A DNA stretch of 64,000 bases from Anticarsia gemmatalis (GCF_050436995.1 NC_134775.1:7417124-7481123); one strand, 5' to 3'; counted from the stretch's first letter, positions 45,297-57,124 are shown. Numbers and translations are program-made. The notes: a model not told the origin generated them from the letters alone.

Positions 45297-45787
45297 ACAA
45301 TCAGCTGGCAGTATGTTGGGGGAAAACACGTCAGCTGATACATTTACTTTGCTCCTACGTTACACCTTAAGGTCATCAGCTGACAAACATACCACCTACA
45401 TACAGCCAGCTGACTAATTTATTTATTAAAAACAATACATAAACTATCATCTGATAAATTTTCGTTTGAGAGGAAATCACTAAACTTTTTTTTTTTTTAC
45501 ATCTTTGCGTGACCAGCTGACGTATAATCCACCACTGTATAACCAGCTGACGATTTTATTTCTTCGAAATATTGGTTTAACTTTAATTTGATCAAGTTTT
45601 TAATCGGGAGGAAATGACTAAAAATTTTTTTTTTTTACGTGTTTGAGCGGCTGCCACTGCTCAACCCACCCTCGGAGCCGCAGCTGACGTTTACAATGCG
45701 TCATAATGCGACTCTCTGAGGCATTTTACGAAATATCGACTGAGAGGAAATGACTGATGAAAATTAGCGCCTGGCTTACGGACTATA
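45297..45787 (-). repeat. Right long terminal inverted repeat of T3
   Basis: It is the inverse of 42078-42575 with small differences, including the same CAGCTG sites and poly-T runs. It is adjacent to a GGGGGCAC/GTGCCCCC hairpin just inside. Confidence 0.8.
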
Positions 45788-46568
45788 ACTTACGTGCTCT
45801 TACAACACTTTCTGGAAAAATAGATGGCGCTAGTTGCCGTGTAAACATCAGCTCTGTGTATTAAAATTAATTAAAAATACAAAATTATCTTTTTAGTGAC
45901 GTATACAACATTAATCAGTAGTTATCCAACCAATACTTATCATCTAATGTTTGTGAAAGTGTATCTATTGTGCTTTAAAAGATAAATACATCAGACACAC
46001 GGAACATTAAGTGCAGTGTTTATAAAAAAACTGTGAGTGTAAACCAAAGAAAAACACGATTACTGTGTCTACAACTAACCATTCTTCAAAAATAACAACC
46101 ATTACACAGCATACAAAGCTTAAAACAGCGCTTTTCCATATGAATTCAAAAGTGAAAAAATATTTTCGTTAATTTTATTCAAACATGACAGAAGTAGTGC
46201 TCTGAACTTTGGACGATTTTGATTAATCATAATACTCATGAATGGATCTTATTGGAGAACAAAAAGTGATAATCTTTTTTTTGAAAAACTGTTGTGAAAG
46301 CTTTCATATCGGTACCAACATTAATAACTATTCTACTCGCCGATAGATAACATCAACAACATAAGAAAATGCTAAGCTATGATAAATGCGCCATCTATTG
46401 TCGCTGGGCGGAACTTTTAAGAAAAATTGCTATCTCATTTCTATAAGCAACTGCTGACATCTGTTTAATCATTGATGTACCTTTGCCTACAAATCATAAC
46501 TTGTTGCGCAGGCGTCATTGACTAGACTAACTCATTAGTTAAATAGATAACGAATAGAGGGCGTTAAA

Positions 46569-47774
46569 ATGGACGCATACAATATCGTAACATTAAGGAA
46601 ACCTGTAATCAAGTCAAAATCATTAGAAAATATGGATATGAGTGTGTCATTGAATTCGTCATGTTCCGAGGACTTGTTGGGGAAAAGTCTGGACATATCT
46701 AGCCACGTTCTAGCGTTATGTCGCGATGAAATGAAGGATGAAATAAACAACCTGAAGTCCAGCTTATCGAGCACGCAGCATGAATTAGAAAATGTAATAC
46801 TCGAAAACTCAGATCTAAAGAAACAAATTATACAACTGTCACAAGAAATAATAGCTCTGAAGCAAATATGCAAAAGTCCCTTGGCATCGCTTAGGAAAGT
46901 CCCACAAGCTAAGAAATTTCATGTCAAACGTCGACTTACAGACTCTTTTGTTGAGATTCGAACCCCGAGTATAAAAGAAACCACACATGCACCGACCCAT
47001 GATAGTGTACCTGAATCTGACGTTACAAGTTCAGAGAGATACGCCATAGAAGAAAACATATTACCAAAGACAAATCAGGCCACGGTTACTGCTGAAGCAC
47101 CAAAAACTTTATGTAGCAAACATTTAAGCAACAGACGAACTTTTATCTTCGGTGGACAAGAAGCGACAGGATTGACACATAAACTCATTAGCTCAAGATT
47201 ACACACATGCGATTCAAAATATCAATTCTCATCCTTTATAAAACCAAGTACAACAACTCCAGAGATACTAAGTTGTAGCAAATACTATGATATTTCAGAA
47301 CAGGATAGAGTAATATTATCCATAGGCCAAAACGACTCAAATCCATTCTTAATTAAAACGGAATTGTGCACTTTTCTGAAATCTATAAAATGCCATGTAT
47401 TTGTTATAGGAGTAATTAAAAATAAATACTTAAATGAATTCAAACTAAATTCTCTGTTACGGTACATATCAAAACAGTTTCCGCATTGCACATTCATTGA
47501 TACTGAGTATAGAAATTCACTTAACTATGGGTATAACATTTGTGGGCAAATCAATTCTGCTTTGGATCTAGTCGATTACACTCAATCATTTTTGGTGCAA
47601 ATGAGAAGAGAGGCTGCTAGACCTAGTGCATCGATATATAGTGCAGAGTCCAAACACCATATCGTAGAGAGTACTCGCTTAAATCACATAGTTTTAACAA
47701 ACGACCAAAGTACACAAACGGAATCAGAGATTGAAGAGATACAAAACTCAAATAACCTGCTTTTTCGTAAATAA
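46569..47774 (+). CDS. LINE-1 ORF1 with coiled coil and SGNH-hydrolase-like domain
   Basis: 401 codons are open. Residues about 50-100 (MKDEINNLKSSLSSTQHELENV) form a coiled coil, suited to multimer formation. After a Ser/Thr-rich linker comes FIFGGQEATGL and later VILSIGQNDSNPF with CHVFVIGVI. This layout matches the SGNH esterase domain found in CR1-group ORF1 proteins: GQND corresponds to block III. The block I nucleophile serine of GDS appears replaced (GGQ), so catalysis is doubtful. RNA binding and a structural role are inferred from the family. Confidence 0.75.
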   Translation: MDAYNIVTLRKPVIKSKSLENMDMSVSLNSSCSEDLLGKSLDISSHVLALCRDEMKDEINNLKSSLSSTQHELENVILENSDLKKQIIQLSQEIIALKQICKSPLASLRKVPQAKKFHVKRRLTDSFVEIRTPSIKETTHAPTHDSVPESDVTSSERYAIEENILPKTNQATVTAEAPKTLCSKHLSNRRTFIFGGQEATGLTHKLISSRLHTCDSKYQFSSFIKPSTTTPEILSCSKYYDISEQDRVILSIGQNDSNPFLIKTELCTFLKSIKCHVFVIGVIKNKYLNEFKLNSLLRYISKQFPHCTFIDTEYRNSLNYGYNICGQINSALDLVDYTQSFLVQMRREAARPSASIYSAESKHHIVESTRLNHIVLTNDQSTQTESEIEEIQNSNNLLFRK

Positions 47775-49854
47775 AGCGTACTTCCTAAGGATTTTGCATC
47801 AAAATATAGCTGGTTTATTAAGCAAACGTCACTTGTTAGAATTACATTTAAATAATCTCTCAGAAAATGGAAAAGATGTTGATATACTATGCTTAACTGA
47901 AACTTTCATACAAAGAGGTCATGATCGTATGATAAATATATCTGGTTATTGTGTCGCCGCTTCCTACTGTAGACAAGCAAAGCAAAAGCGTGGTGGAGTA
48001 TGTATTTTAGTTAAACAAGGGCTCCCACACAAACAAATAACGTTTTGTACCGACCTATCAGATGACAAACATTTTGAATGCTGTGCCATTGAGTTAACTA
48101 CACAAAATACGTTTATTATCTGCGTATATCGAACACCTGATTCCAATTGTAGAATTTTCTTTAATAAACTTGACGTAATACTATATAAAATATCACACAG
48201 ATTCAATAAAAAAATTATACTTGCTGGTGATCTTAATATTGACTTATTACAAACAAATAAAAATGACACAAAAGTTTTAATTGACATTATAAATAATTAC
48301 AATTTGCATTTCCATATAAATGAAGCAACCCATAAAAAAACATGCATCGATCACTTAATAAGCAGCATGCCTTATGCATCTGGTGAATTACTACACCTTG
48401 ACATATCCGATCATAACACAGCTCAATTACTTCACATTCCCATTAGTCGTAAAGATATTCCGTTGAATAAATATTATATTTATAAACGTGACTACGCCAT
48501 AGAATATATGCAAAAATTTAAAGAATGTTTGACTAGTTTATCATATAATGACGTTTTTGAAAATGAGCATTTTGAATCAGCATTTGATGCGTTCTACGAG
48601 TACTTCACTCTTTTTTATAAACTATGTTTTCCTATGTCGAAAATCAAAATATCTAATAAAGCCCATAAATGTAAATGGATAACCAAGGGCCTTAAAGTGA
48701 GTTGTCGAACTAAACGATCATTGCGTTATAAATATTATGCGAATAGCAATAAGTCAGCTAAAATTCAATACAAAAAATACACGCATCTTTTGCGAAAATG
48801 TATCGATCAATCGATCAAAAACCAGAATCTAAATATCATATTAAATTCAAAAAATATATGTAAAACTTCTTGGAGATTGATCATACGCGAGTGTGAGCCA
48901 GTAAAAATGTTAGAAAATATAAATGGTATCAACAAGGATGGCATATTAATAAAAGACCCTTACATCATAGCAAATGCGTTTAAGTTTATTCTCAAATTCA
49001 AGCGTTGTGTCTTCAAATTCCATACAAAACACTTGCAAAAATAATATGAGCAATAGTATATCGTCCCCGTAGAACGAAAAGTCATTAAGTAACAAAATGT
49101 TCAAAATCGACTTATAAATACCTATAAAATCAGTAATTTTTTCTCCATATTTCTGTCTTACTCTCGTATTCATAACGTAATTATTTAGAAAAATGTAAAT
49201 CGCGAGACTTAATTAAGTACATTATTTGATTTGTGACAGTTGAGTTACAAGTAACTAAGTCACCTGATTACTTTTTCTCTTCTTTGTTGAAAAAGATACC
49301 TACGCATTAAAGTTCCTTATCTACTTTTTCCGCATTACTCCCTATAGGCATGTCTTAAAAAATAGTAATGCGAAAACTCATCAAAGTGACTTAGTAATTT
49401 TATTGTATGTGATATTTTGTGCGAAAAGTAACTAACTACCATTAATTATTTTTCGAGCTATATTATTTAAGACCAGACGTTTAAAAGAAAAAACGACAAC
49501 TAACTATAGTGTTCTGGTTAATATTTTCCCTGACTGTAGATGACATAACACATTAGAGTATTATAATTAAAATGTTTTGGCTACTTTTCACTCAGCAAAA
49601 ACACTACTAGATGAAAGGTTGGTAACTATGTCCCGTGATACGATGCTACTTAGTGAGATTACGCCCTTTGACCTTAGGACCCTGCCGCGCCCGCGCATTA
49701 TTGCAGTCATTCGCAGAGGCGTATTTTAAGATGGCGCGCCCTGGGCTCCGCTAGCTTTCCGCCCCATCAAGGAATGAAAAAACTAAACTTCATTTTCATT
49801 TTTAACAAATTAGTTTTTTACATTGTCCTGATCATTTATTTATTAAATCGGCTT

Positions 49855-51420
49855 TAATCGACCTTCACCACCTCTGGGCAGGCTGAGTCGTCCAGATCTG
49901 TAATGCTCAGTTCCGCGGTCTTTGTGGGCCTGGACACTCGGAAGGTGTCCTCCCCGATAATTTCCCTCAATTTAGAGGCCAGGGCATCCGCTTTTCCGGT
50001 CCCTGACCCCTGGGAGCTCAACATTCGAGCTCCCGTAGCCGCAACCCTGAAGCGGACTATTTCATTGTCGGCTTGGTTTATTTTGTCCTTTGCGTCCCTA
50101 ATAACGTCTCTATATGTCGCACCGCTTTTTGCCGCCTTCAGCTGCAGCTGGAGCCCGAAGATTGGGCGCCTTCTTCTTCCTTCTTCTTTTATTACAGAAT
50201 TGATGAGTATCTAAACGACAATAGCTCTTGGGATTAGCCGCTCGCTTGATTAGGATTCTTTGAAATTAGGGAACTTTGCCGTAAATTGTATAAACTCAGT
50301 AGCAGTAGGTCTAAATATTGTAAAATATGGGCAAATAATGATGCAAATAGGTGATGTCATACAATTTGATGTTAATCATAAAACTGTCACTTTTTTTCTT
50401 TTATATTGTTCACAACCAATGTGCTCACTTGCTGCCCATATTCTTATTATCACATGCTAGTAGGTGCTCCCAACATACGGTATGATCAGAGACTAATAAA
50501 TAACCTAACTATATTCATTTTCCTTAATTGACTTTTAGTCTATATCGCTGATTGTTGGCAGCTCCTCGCATGATCAATTATTGTATCAACCACATCGTAA
50601 AACTTCTGGCGATTGAAAAGAGTGGCCGTGAGTTTCTTGCTAGCTCTTCTCATAAGGCTCCACCCCCTTTCCGAGCTAGTGGTAGATTCAGTAATTGTAA
50701 CGACTATCATAAGTGTCAATATTTGACCTAAATTAATAAATGATTTGATTTTGATTTTGATTTTGATTTTCTTGCCCTTTTTGTCGGCTTCCGTAGCCTT
50801 GGGCGCCTTGCTATTTTTCCCGACGAACTGCTACTCTTTGGCAGCCGTCGGTTTAGTGAACGGCGGTTTGGAAGCCACTGCACTGTAAGACGCGGCTGTT
50901 TACCCTGCTTCTCCTTGGTCCGGAGACCTGTGAGCTGCGGTGCGGTGGCGGTGGCGTGGCGAATGCGTTAGCAGGTACAGCTGCGGACGCTGCCCCTGGT
51001 TTTTCTGGCGCGGGGGTTGATGCCGTTGCCTGTGACATGTGATCGACCTCCTCTTGCAAGCGATAATTCTGGGCCTGACGCGCCAAATTTTCCTTCGTGG
51101 CATACTGCCTGCTCGACTCCGACACTGCCAGTTTGATGTTCCTGGCAGCGTCTTTGAGGGACTTTATAAAGGTCACCCTTGAGGTGACCGGATTTGTCGG
51201 CCACCTCCACCACTGCCTGGTGGTGAGTGAGGATGGTGTCCGCCAGCTGGATGGTGAATTTGTCCTTAGGGTCATTGTCTGACACTTGCTTCCCCGGCGC
51301 TTCCTTTTTCTTCCCCGACCCTTCCGACTCCTCGGACTCGGGGCGCAGTCGTCTCTACCGCCAAAGGCGGCCACTCTCGGATAGATGAGTTGCATTCGAA
51401 ACTACGCTCATGTCGGAGCC
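49855..51420 (-). pseudogene. R1-type LINE ORF1 (gag-like), frameshifted and interrupted
   Basis: After an acidic/basic N-terminal region come SDNDPKDKFTIQLADTIL, ADKSGHLKG, and after a frameshift near 51200 TFIKSLKDAARNIKLAV, YATKENLARQAQNYRLQEEV. That is the helical block of R1-clade ORF1 proteins. A Pro/Ala-rich region follows. Beyond the nested insertion the reading resumes at 50215 with ATYRDVIRDAKDKI, VRFRVAATGARM and DALASKLREIIGED, ending CPEVVKVD. Typical CCHC knuckles are not seen before the stop, so the true C-terminus may be truncated. Confidence 0.65.
50216..50768 (+). mobile_element. CR1-type LINE 3' UTR, inserted in the R1-type ORF1
   Basis: It is the inverse of 26966-27430 (same 'ctgcccatattcttattat...atgctagtaggtgctcccaacatacggtatgat') and ends in (GATTTT)n. 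Its 5' truncation leaves only the 3' UTR. It splits a Lys-rich stretch of the host ORF1. Confidence 0.85.
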
Positions 51421-52154
51421 AGTGTTGGATTCGACACCAGATTCCCGAGCGACCTTCGACCTCGTCCTCACCGACGAGGGTCGCGCAAAACTGGGCGTGC
51501 TCCGACCCTCCGCAACTATGCTATGCAGTCAATACGGCTGGGCTTCTTGCCCCCGATCTCCTCGGGTTTGAGCTTCTCGCCTCTCCCACTTACATCATTT
51601 GGGTTCGTTATCAAATTTATATTATCCAAACAGTTCCCGCGAGTGTGGTGGCAAGTATCGTTCCACCGAGGTAGAGGCCCCATAATCCGGTGACCCTTAT
51701 ACTACTGGAGGGCGGGAGGTGCCCCAGTGGCCGCTTGCGTCTGGTTTTTCTGGCGCGAATGAACTCTGACCACGCAAGGCCCCTAAAGGGGGCGCCACTG
51801 CTGGAGTTACTCGGGATTTTCACAGAGGTGGTCTCCTCGCGACTCAGCCGGTTAAGGCAAGGCCCTCGGTCAAGGATGGACGGACGGAGATTTACGATAA
51901 CCGACGGTTGATGAGGGCGGCAGCGGCCTGGCTCTTCGTCAGCTCGGGGCAGTGTGAGTGCCTACTGAGCCCGTCCTCCCACTGACGGCTCACCTGTCCC
52001 GCACCTGTGTCTTCTGCAAACAGAGGGACACGCACAGTAATTTTTTGTTACTCGCGATCACTGTTTCCCCAACCTTTCAATTCTACTAAGCACCACGACA
52101 AGATGCAGACCCAAGAGAGGAAACCGGCCCGGGCTATAGCCCTTCTAGCCCTAG

Positions 52155-52345
52155 GGTAAATACACCCCTGCAAGGAAAGATTTGTTAAATCTTTGTGTCA
52201 AAGGTGTCACACCAAGCAAACTTTATCCTTGGTATGAATCTTTACCTGTTAGTAACGATGTGGTGGATAGGCTATGTGAGCCTGACGTCACTTAGCTTGA
52301 GGAAGAACAGGAAAATGATGTGGCTACATCATTAATGCTGTTCTA
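52155..52345 (+). pseudogene. T2 transposase C-terminal remnant (related to the T1 protein)
   Basis: The plus strand reads KDLLNLCVKGVTPSKLYPWY with SLPVSNDVVDRLCEPDVT, then a stop and EEEQENDVA. The T1 protein ends YKDLINLCQSGIIPEKYHNFYENL with an acidic tail, so the two line up residue for residue over about 25 positions. The rest of the T2 protein is missing. It ties the TIR and ATAT duplication of T2 to the T1 protein family. Confidence 0.75.
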
Positions 52346-54660
52346 TTGATGATTTTGTAACGTGTTCTTGTTCATTATGTTTTAATTAGGTTTTGTATAC
52401 TTAAAGACAGTTTTTTTTTCAATAAATGTTGCCTTTGAATGTTGTTTTACTTTTAAACTTTTCAACTGATAGGACACTAGTTTTAAATTAGGCAATAAAT
52501 TAATAAATAAGCAAAGTCTATTTAGTTGGGTATTTTATTAAGACATAGTTATGTAAAATATGTTTTACTCCTAAAATAACTAACTGATTTTAGTTACTAG
52601 TATAATATTTAAATGCTGATGCGAAAACTAACTAACTACATGTGAAAAGTAACTAAGTGACAGATAAATAGGTAAAACTTGGGGTAAAACAAATTATCCT
52701 TTACAGTTAATAATTTATATACTATTTTCGTGGTTTAATACATATAACATATGCTTAATTAATATATCTTCAAAAATAAACCTTTCATACATCGATAACT
52801 AATCTTCGAAAAAAGTTATATTTTTTTTTTGTCATTTAAGACATAAAACACCTCGTATCTCAAAATCACTTAGGTGTTAGTTAGTGATTTTTCGCTCTAC
52901 GGGGACGATATTCTTGGTACCCTTTACATGTCACGAAATTTATGCAATTATAATGTCCATAAAAAATACCAATTCCGAGGGCTATGATGAAATATCTACG
53001 AAAATAGTTAAATATTGTGCAAAAGAGATTGCTCCAGTACTGACATTTTTAGTCAATCAGTCATTTAGCGTTGGTCGTTTTCCTGAACCACTAAAAATGT
53101 CTATAATAAAGCTTCTTTATAAAAAGGGAGAAAAAACATCTTTGGCAAATTACAGACCAATTTCATTGATCCCAATCATGTCAAAAATATTTGAATTAGC
53201 AATGCATAGACGATTAATGAGTTTCATTCAAAAACACAATATTTTGACAGCGAAACAATATGGCTTTCAAAAAGGCAAATCAACGACATTAGCATGCTAC
53301 GATTTAGTAAATCAAGTAATAGAAAATTTAGACAATAACAAGACGGTAATAGTTGTATTTTTTGATATGAGCAGGGCATTTGATCTAGTTTGTCATGATC
53401 TTCTGCTACAAAAACTTGATCGATATGGTATCAGAGGACCAGCTCTTAGTTGGCTTGAAACATACTTAATAGGTAGAAAGCAATCGGTTGTAATACAAAA
53501 TATAAATGATAAAAAAGAACTAGAAACATTCAAATCTTCTCTTCTCACTAATAAATTTGCTGTACCCCAAGGCAGTGTCCTTGGGCCTCTATTATTCCTG
53601 CTCTATATAAATGACCTACCAAACATTACTCCTAACTCATGTATATTATTTGCTGATGATTTTTCTCTAATTATGACATGTGATAAAAATGCTGACATTA
53701 ATAAATTTACATTAGACATTAATGATACAATTAATAATATAATAATATGGCTTAATAACAATTATTGAGAAGTAAATTTAAACAAAACTAATTTCATCCA
53801 ATTCAGTACATACGGCAAACTACATAAAAACATAAAAATTATTTACAAGGATCACGAAATTAATGAGGTAAAAAACACAATCTTTTTAGGCTTTCGTTTG
53901 GACGTAAACCTAAATTGGAAGATACACGTAGAAAGCGTCTGTAACAAAATAAATAGATTTGTGTATGTAATCTACAAATTACGCAAGACTTCCACTGAAA
54001 GTACTGTGCTAGCAGCATATCATGGCTATGTATCTTCTGTTTTGAGCTATGGTCTTATATTGTGGGGCAACTCCACCGAAGTGCATCGTGCTTTCTTGGC
54101 ACAAAAGAAATGTATTCGGGCGATTCACGCCATACCACCATGGGAGTCTTGCAAATCGCTTTTTAAACGGTCTCGTATACTCACACTACCCTGTATGTAT
54201 ATTTTAGAAGCAACTAAATTTGTTATGCAGCATTCAAATTTATTAAATAAAGCAAGTGACTTATACCCGCGGAATACTAGACATCCTAACAGAATTGTAT
54301 TGCCTAAAGCTCCTAGAACAGCAATGTACCTTAAAAGCAGTTTTGTAATGTGTGGACGTATGTATTTTTAATGCAGTACCTAAAATCTACAAAGAAATGC
54401 CCATGCACAAATTTAATGTCAAATTTAAAGATTATTTAATTGAAAAATCCTATTACTCAATTCAAGAATTCCTCAGAAATCAAAAGAAATTTTGAGAATT
54501 GTAAAATGTTTGATTATAAAATTCTTATGTTATGTGTTCTTATGTTATGTGTGTTCAAAATTTGCATGTCACTGTTTGACAAAATGTTTATGGCTCTTAT
54601 GTATGTGTATTCCAACCCATGTACCAACATTTTACGCAAATAGATTCTATTCTATTCTAT

Positions 54661-54990
54661 TCTATTCTCACTTCTCACCTCCCCCACCCCCCCAGCCTAC
54701 CTGACTCCCCACTTTCAATACTTGTGTGATAACCACAATCGCCATCTCCGCTCTTCAAACAATCTTCTTCTTCTTTGCCCCTCCCACACCTCTGGTTTTG
54801 TTAACTCCTCCTTCCCTGTTCAATCTATTCTATTATGGAATGCACTCCCCTTCGAAATCAGGGCGTCCACTAACCGTCTGGCATTCAAGGCCAAAGTTCG
54901 GGATCTCTTGCTGAACAAAGTCGCAGAATCATGACTATTATCATAGTTTATTGGTATTTATTTATGGTATATATCTATTATTTTACTAGT
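54661..54990 (+). pseudogene. Right-arm LINE 3' end (continuation)
   Basis: It mirrors 31425-31735: PPQPTYLTPHFQ-like text, then the block ending KVRDLLLNKVAES at 54934, followed by the 3' UTR start. It is separated from its upstream part at 45788-45811 by LINE-1. One amino-acid difference from the left arm is visible. Confidence 0.85.
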
Positions 54991-55101
54991 TTTATAATAC
55001 CTAATATGTGTTATAACGTATTTATTTATGTACCTAGTATTATATTTTTTATATAATACTATATTATATTATATATATATATATAATATAATATAGTCCG
55101 T

Positions 55102-55181
55102 TTCGTTTTCGGTAGGCTGTCTGTTACACCCTGTATATATATATATATACAGGGTGTAACAGACAGCCTACCGAAAACGAA
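55102..55181. repeat. 80-bp perfect palindrome of transposon ends
   Basis: Two copies of the TACAGGGTGTAACAGACAGC terminus lie head to head around a (TA)n centre at 55141/55142. The right one begins copy C of the family; the left one is a lone terminal fragment of about 40 bp. The palindrome is exact over 80 bases. Confidence 0.9.
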
Positions 55182-57102
55182 AAAAAATGACTTTAGACAC
55201 GATTCTGGTGCTTATGGCGTTGAAAATTTTCATCGGTTTTTTCTTGATTTTTCCGATTGTTTATGCGTTTTCTTTAATTTTTTCTGGTATTATTTCGTTA
55301 ATACTACACAATGCAACATGAATATGAAAAAAAAATCCGTCATATTACTGTTTTTCACAAAAAACAGCAATGGATTAAAACAACTTATAAATTCGCTATC
55401 AGCTGTTCGGCCAACGACACCGCGCCGGGCGGCGGCGGCCGGCCACGACGGTCGACGTCACGCCGCGTACCTACGCGCGCCACACAGACACGATTACGCA
55501 CACAGCTGTCAGCCTCACACTCACTAGTATGCAGCGTTACTTAGTATTTGTTCTATGTTAAAAATGAAAATTACATAATTATCCCGCTCTCCGATAAAAG
55601 GTAAATTTATAAGATTTAAAATGTGTGATATCTTATTATTACACGTACAAATACATACAGAACGACAAAAAATCCTATTGATATTCTTTAGCGCTATAAA
55701 AATCTCTAATAAACAATTTAACATGTATTGTCGCTTTGTTCCATTTGTTCTTGCAAAATTCTATTCAATATTTACACGCTCATTCATACTTCATACAAGC
55801 GCGGTGCGACTCGAAAAGTAGATGGCCGTAGTGACGCGTGACGCTGCGACCGCGCGTGGATGTTACATAGATGGGATGCGACAAAATGGATGCTAAGTAA
55901 TTCTCCGGGGATTATGAATTATGATAAGTTAGTTTCTCTGATAAGAATATTAATGGATATTGATTGTTATCATTGTTATGTACCTACATTTTTTATGGTT
56001 TAATTAAATAAACGTTTCGTGTTTATTTTATTTACTTTAAGCTGATTTTATGTTATAAATATCAAAGTATTTTAAACTTACATCAATAATGTTTGTAATG
56101 TTATTTGGTATTTGAATAAAACTACAATGCAACCAGTAACAAATGTGACAAGTGAAAATAGTAATGCCACATCAATATTTTATTGAATCTAATCTCTCGC
56201 TGGGATCCTAACTCGTCGCTCGTCACCAAATCGGCGGCGCGCGCGCGGACGGCGCGGAGGGAGCGGGTGGCGCGGGCGAGGGGCGGCGCGAGTGAGCGGA
56301 GAGGCGCCCGCGCCGGCGGCTCTCTTTGATTGATAGTTCGAGCAATTCGCTCGCGGAAGACGGAAGCTCTTCACCGGTGTCGCTCGTTATGTCCTATTCG
56401 TCGTGTCGTGTGTGAACTGTTGTTTATTATTACTTGTTATTGTTCCGGTTTTGAGTTGTTAGTGTTTTTATTGTTATTATTTTTGTTGTTATTGTTTTCG
56501 AAGTGCAGTTGTGTTCGTAAATAGGAAGAAATGTTGTTGTGTTATGTATGGTGAAGCACGTGGAAGTGCACGCCGTGCTCTGCACCTGTACGTCCGGATC
56601 CAAAGGTACTCAAACTCTCACCATACACCAGGTATTTGCGTGTTGATAGACATTGATAACAATTTGTTTTAGCACTTTCTTATTATTGGTTACATTTTGC
56701 TATTATTGTTTGATTTCACGTAAGCCAAGTAGGTACCTACCTACTTACAATTTTACTATGAGCTATTGTAACATACGGGCCTACTTACGATACCATAAAC
56801 GATACATAAGATTGTTATCTAATGATAGCGTTGCATACCTACTAGTGAGCGCATAAACGTGGTGGTACGCGTACGTACCTACGACGCGTCGCGACATGTC
56901 GTCGCTCAGCGCGCCGCCGCCGCCAGAAATCTCGTAGGCATGCGCGGAGATACATCGCGTTGTTCACTATACATTGAACGCTCAAAAATGACTAACTCGG
57001 GAACCAATCATTTCCGAGAAATATCGTTGGAGTAAATTTCGCGCATACAGTGTCACAAACTTACCAGTAAAGTTTTCGGTTAGCTGTCATTTACACCCTG
57101 TA
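55148..57102 (+). mobile_element. TACAGGGTGTAA-family DNA transposon copy C (both ends)
   Basis: It runs from TACAGGGTGTAACAGACAGCCTACCGAAAA to the inverse form ending TTTACACCCTGTA, between (TA)n runs, so the duplication is probably TA. The 1.96-kb unit has a very G+C-rich centre (about 56190-56330). It carries a short coding remnant at 56510-56632 and no catalytic domain. Copies A, B and D are in this window. Confidence 0.85.
56510..56632 (+). pseudogene. HTH exon remnant of copy C
   Basis: With one or two frame slips the strand reads EEMLLCY, GEARGSARRALHLYV and HHTPG, the DUF4817-like opening seen better in copy A. A donor-like CAG|GTATTT follows at 56632. Copy D carries the same remnant in reverse (about 62308-62430). 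Confidence 0.5.
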
Positions 57103-57124
57103 TATACATATTTATATATTTTAT

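Larger units (their letters stand above)
42078..45787. mobile_element. Long-TIR DNA transposon T3 with TAA target duplication
   Basis: It opens TAGTCCGTAAGCCAG and closes CTGGCTTACGGACTA. TAA lies on both sides, and removal rejoins the LINE ('cgtgagcgccgtaa' to 'cttacgtgctctt') exactly as in the left arm. The first and last ~495 bp are inverted copies. A second partial copy of the terminus starts inside at 42653. No transposase frame is visible. A 3-bp TAA duplication is compatible with PIF/Harbinger, but I do not claim the family. Confidence 0.85.
49800..52145 (-). mobile_element. R1-type LINE: 5' UTR and ORF1 only, inserted in T2
   Basis: G+C-rich minus-strand sequence starts near 52145 and ends after the ORF1 stop near 49855 with 'aataaataaatga'. 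ORF2 is absent. It is interrupted by a LINE 3' end at 50216-50768. Base composition differs sharply from the AT-rich T2 around it. Confidence 0.65.
49062..52907 (+). mobile_element. DNA transposon T2, relative of T1, with ATAT target duplication
   Basis: The ends are CGTCCCCGTAGAACGAAAA and the inverse of CGTCCCCGTAGAGCGAAAA, matching over about 32 bp with few differences. ATAT stands on both sides (49058-49061, 52908-52911), and removing the element with one ATAT gives an uninterrupted LINE-1 reading (NSI|FLVPF). Motifs like GCGAAAAGTAACTAACTA recur inside both ends. A transposase remnant near 52160 is homologous to T1. An R1-like LINE fills the middle. Confidence 0.9.
47731..54495 (+). pseudogene. 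LINE-1 ORF2 (endonuclease and RT), interrupted
   Basis: The endonuclease starts RILHQNIAGLLSKR and includes CLTETF, RGGVCILV, IILAGDLNIDL and the terminal SDHNT. The linker runs to 49057, where a transposon enters. Coding resumes at 52912 with FLVPFTCHEIYAI, then RT with FFDMSRAFDLVCHD, FAVPQGSVLGPLLF and an intact FADDFSL box near 53655. A TGA at 53766-53768 and a frameshift near 54350 break the end, which otherwise stops at 54495. A small frameshift also lies near 48980. As in LINE-A, the C-terminus has VLSYGLILWGNS. Confidence 0.85.
45812..54660 (+). mobile_element. Nearly full-length CR1/Daphne-like LINE (LINE-1), with nested insertions
   Basis: It has a 5' UTR of about 750 bp, ORF1, ORF2 overlapping by 44 bp, and a 3' end with (TTCTA)n. 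Both flanks are the right-arm LINE, which is contiguous in the left arm, so the insertion limits are clear. Without the nested DNA transposon it is about 5.0 kb. It belongs with LINE-A (7378-10004). Confidence 0.9.

Noticed and set aside
51385..51911. Plus-strand ORFs opposite the R1-type ORF1
   Set aside because: They are antisense shadows in a G+C-rich region whose minus strand has the recognisable LINE motifs.
55311..55544. Arg-rich ORFs in the TACAGGGTGTAA copies
   Set aside because: They come from the G+C-rich centre of the transposon and differ in frame between copies C and D.
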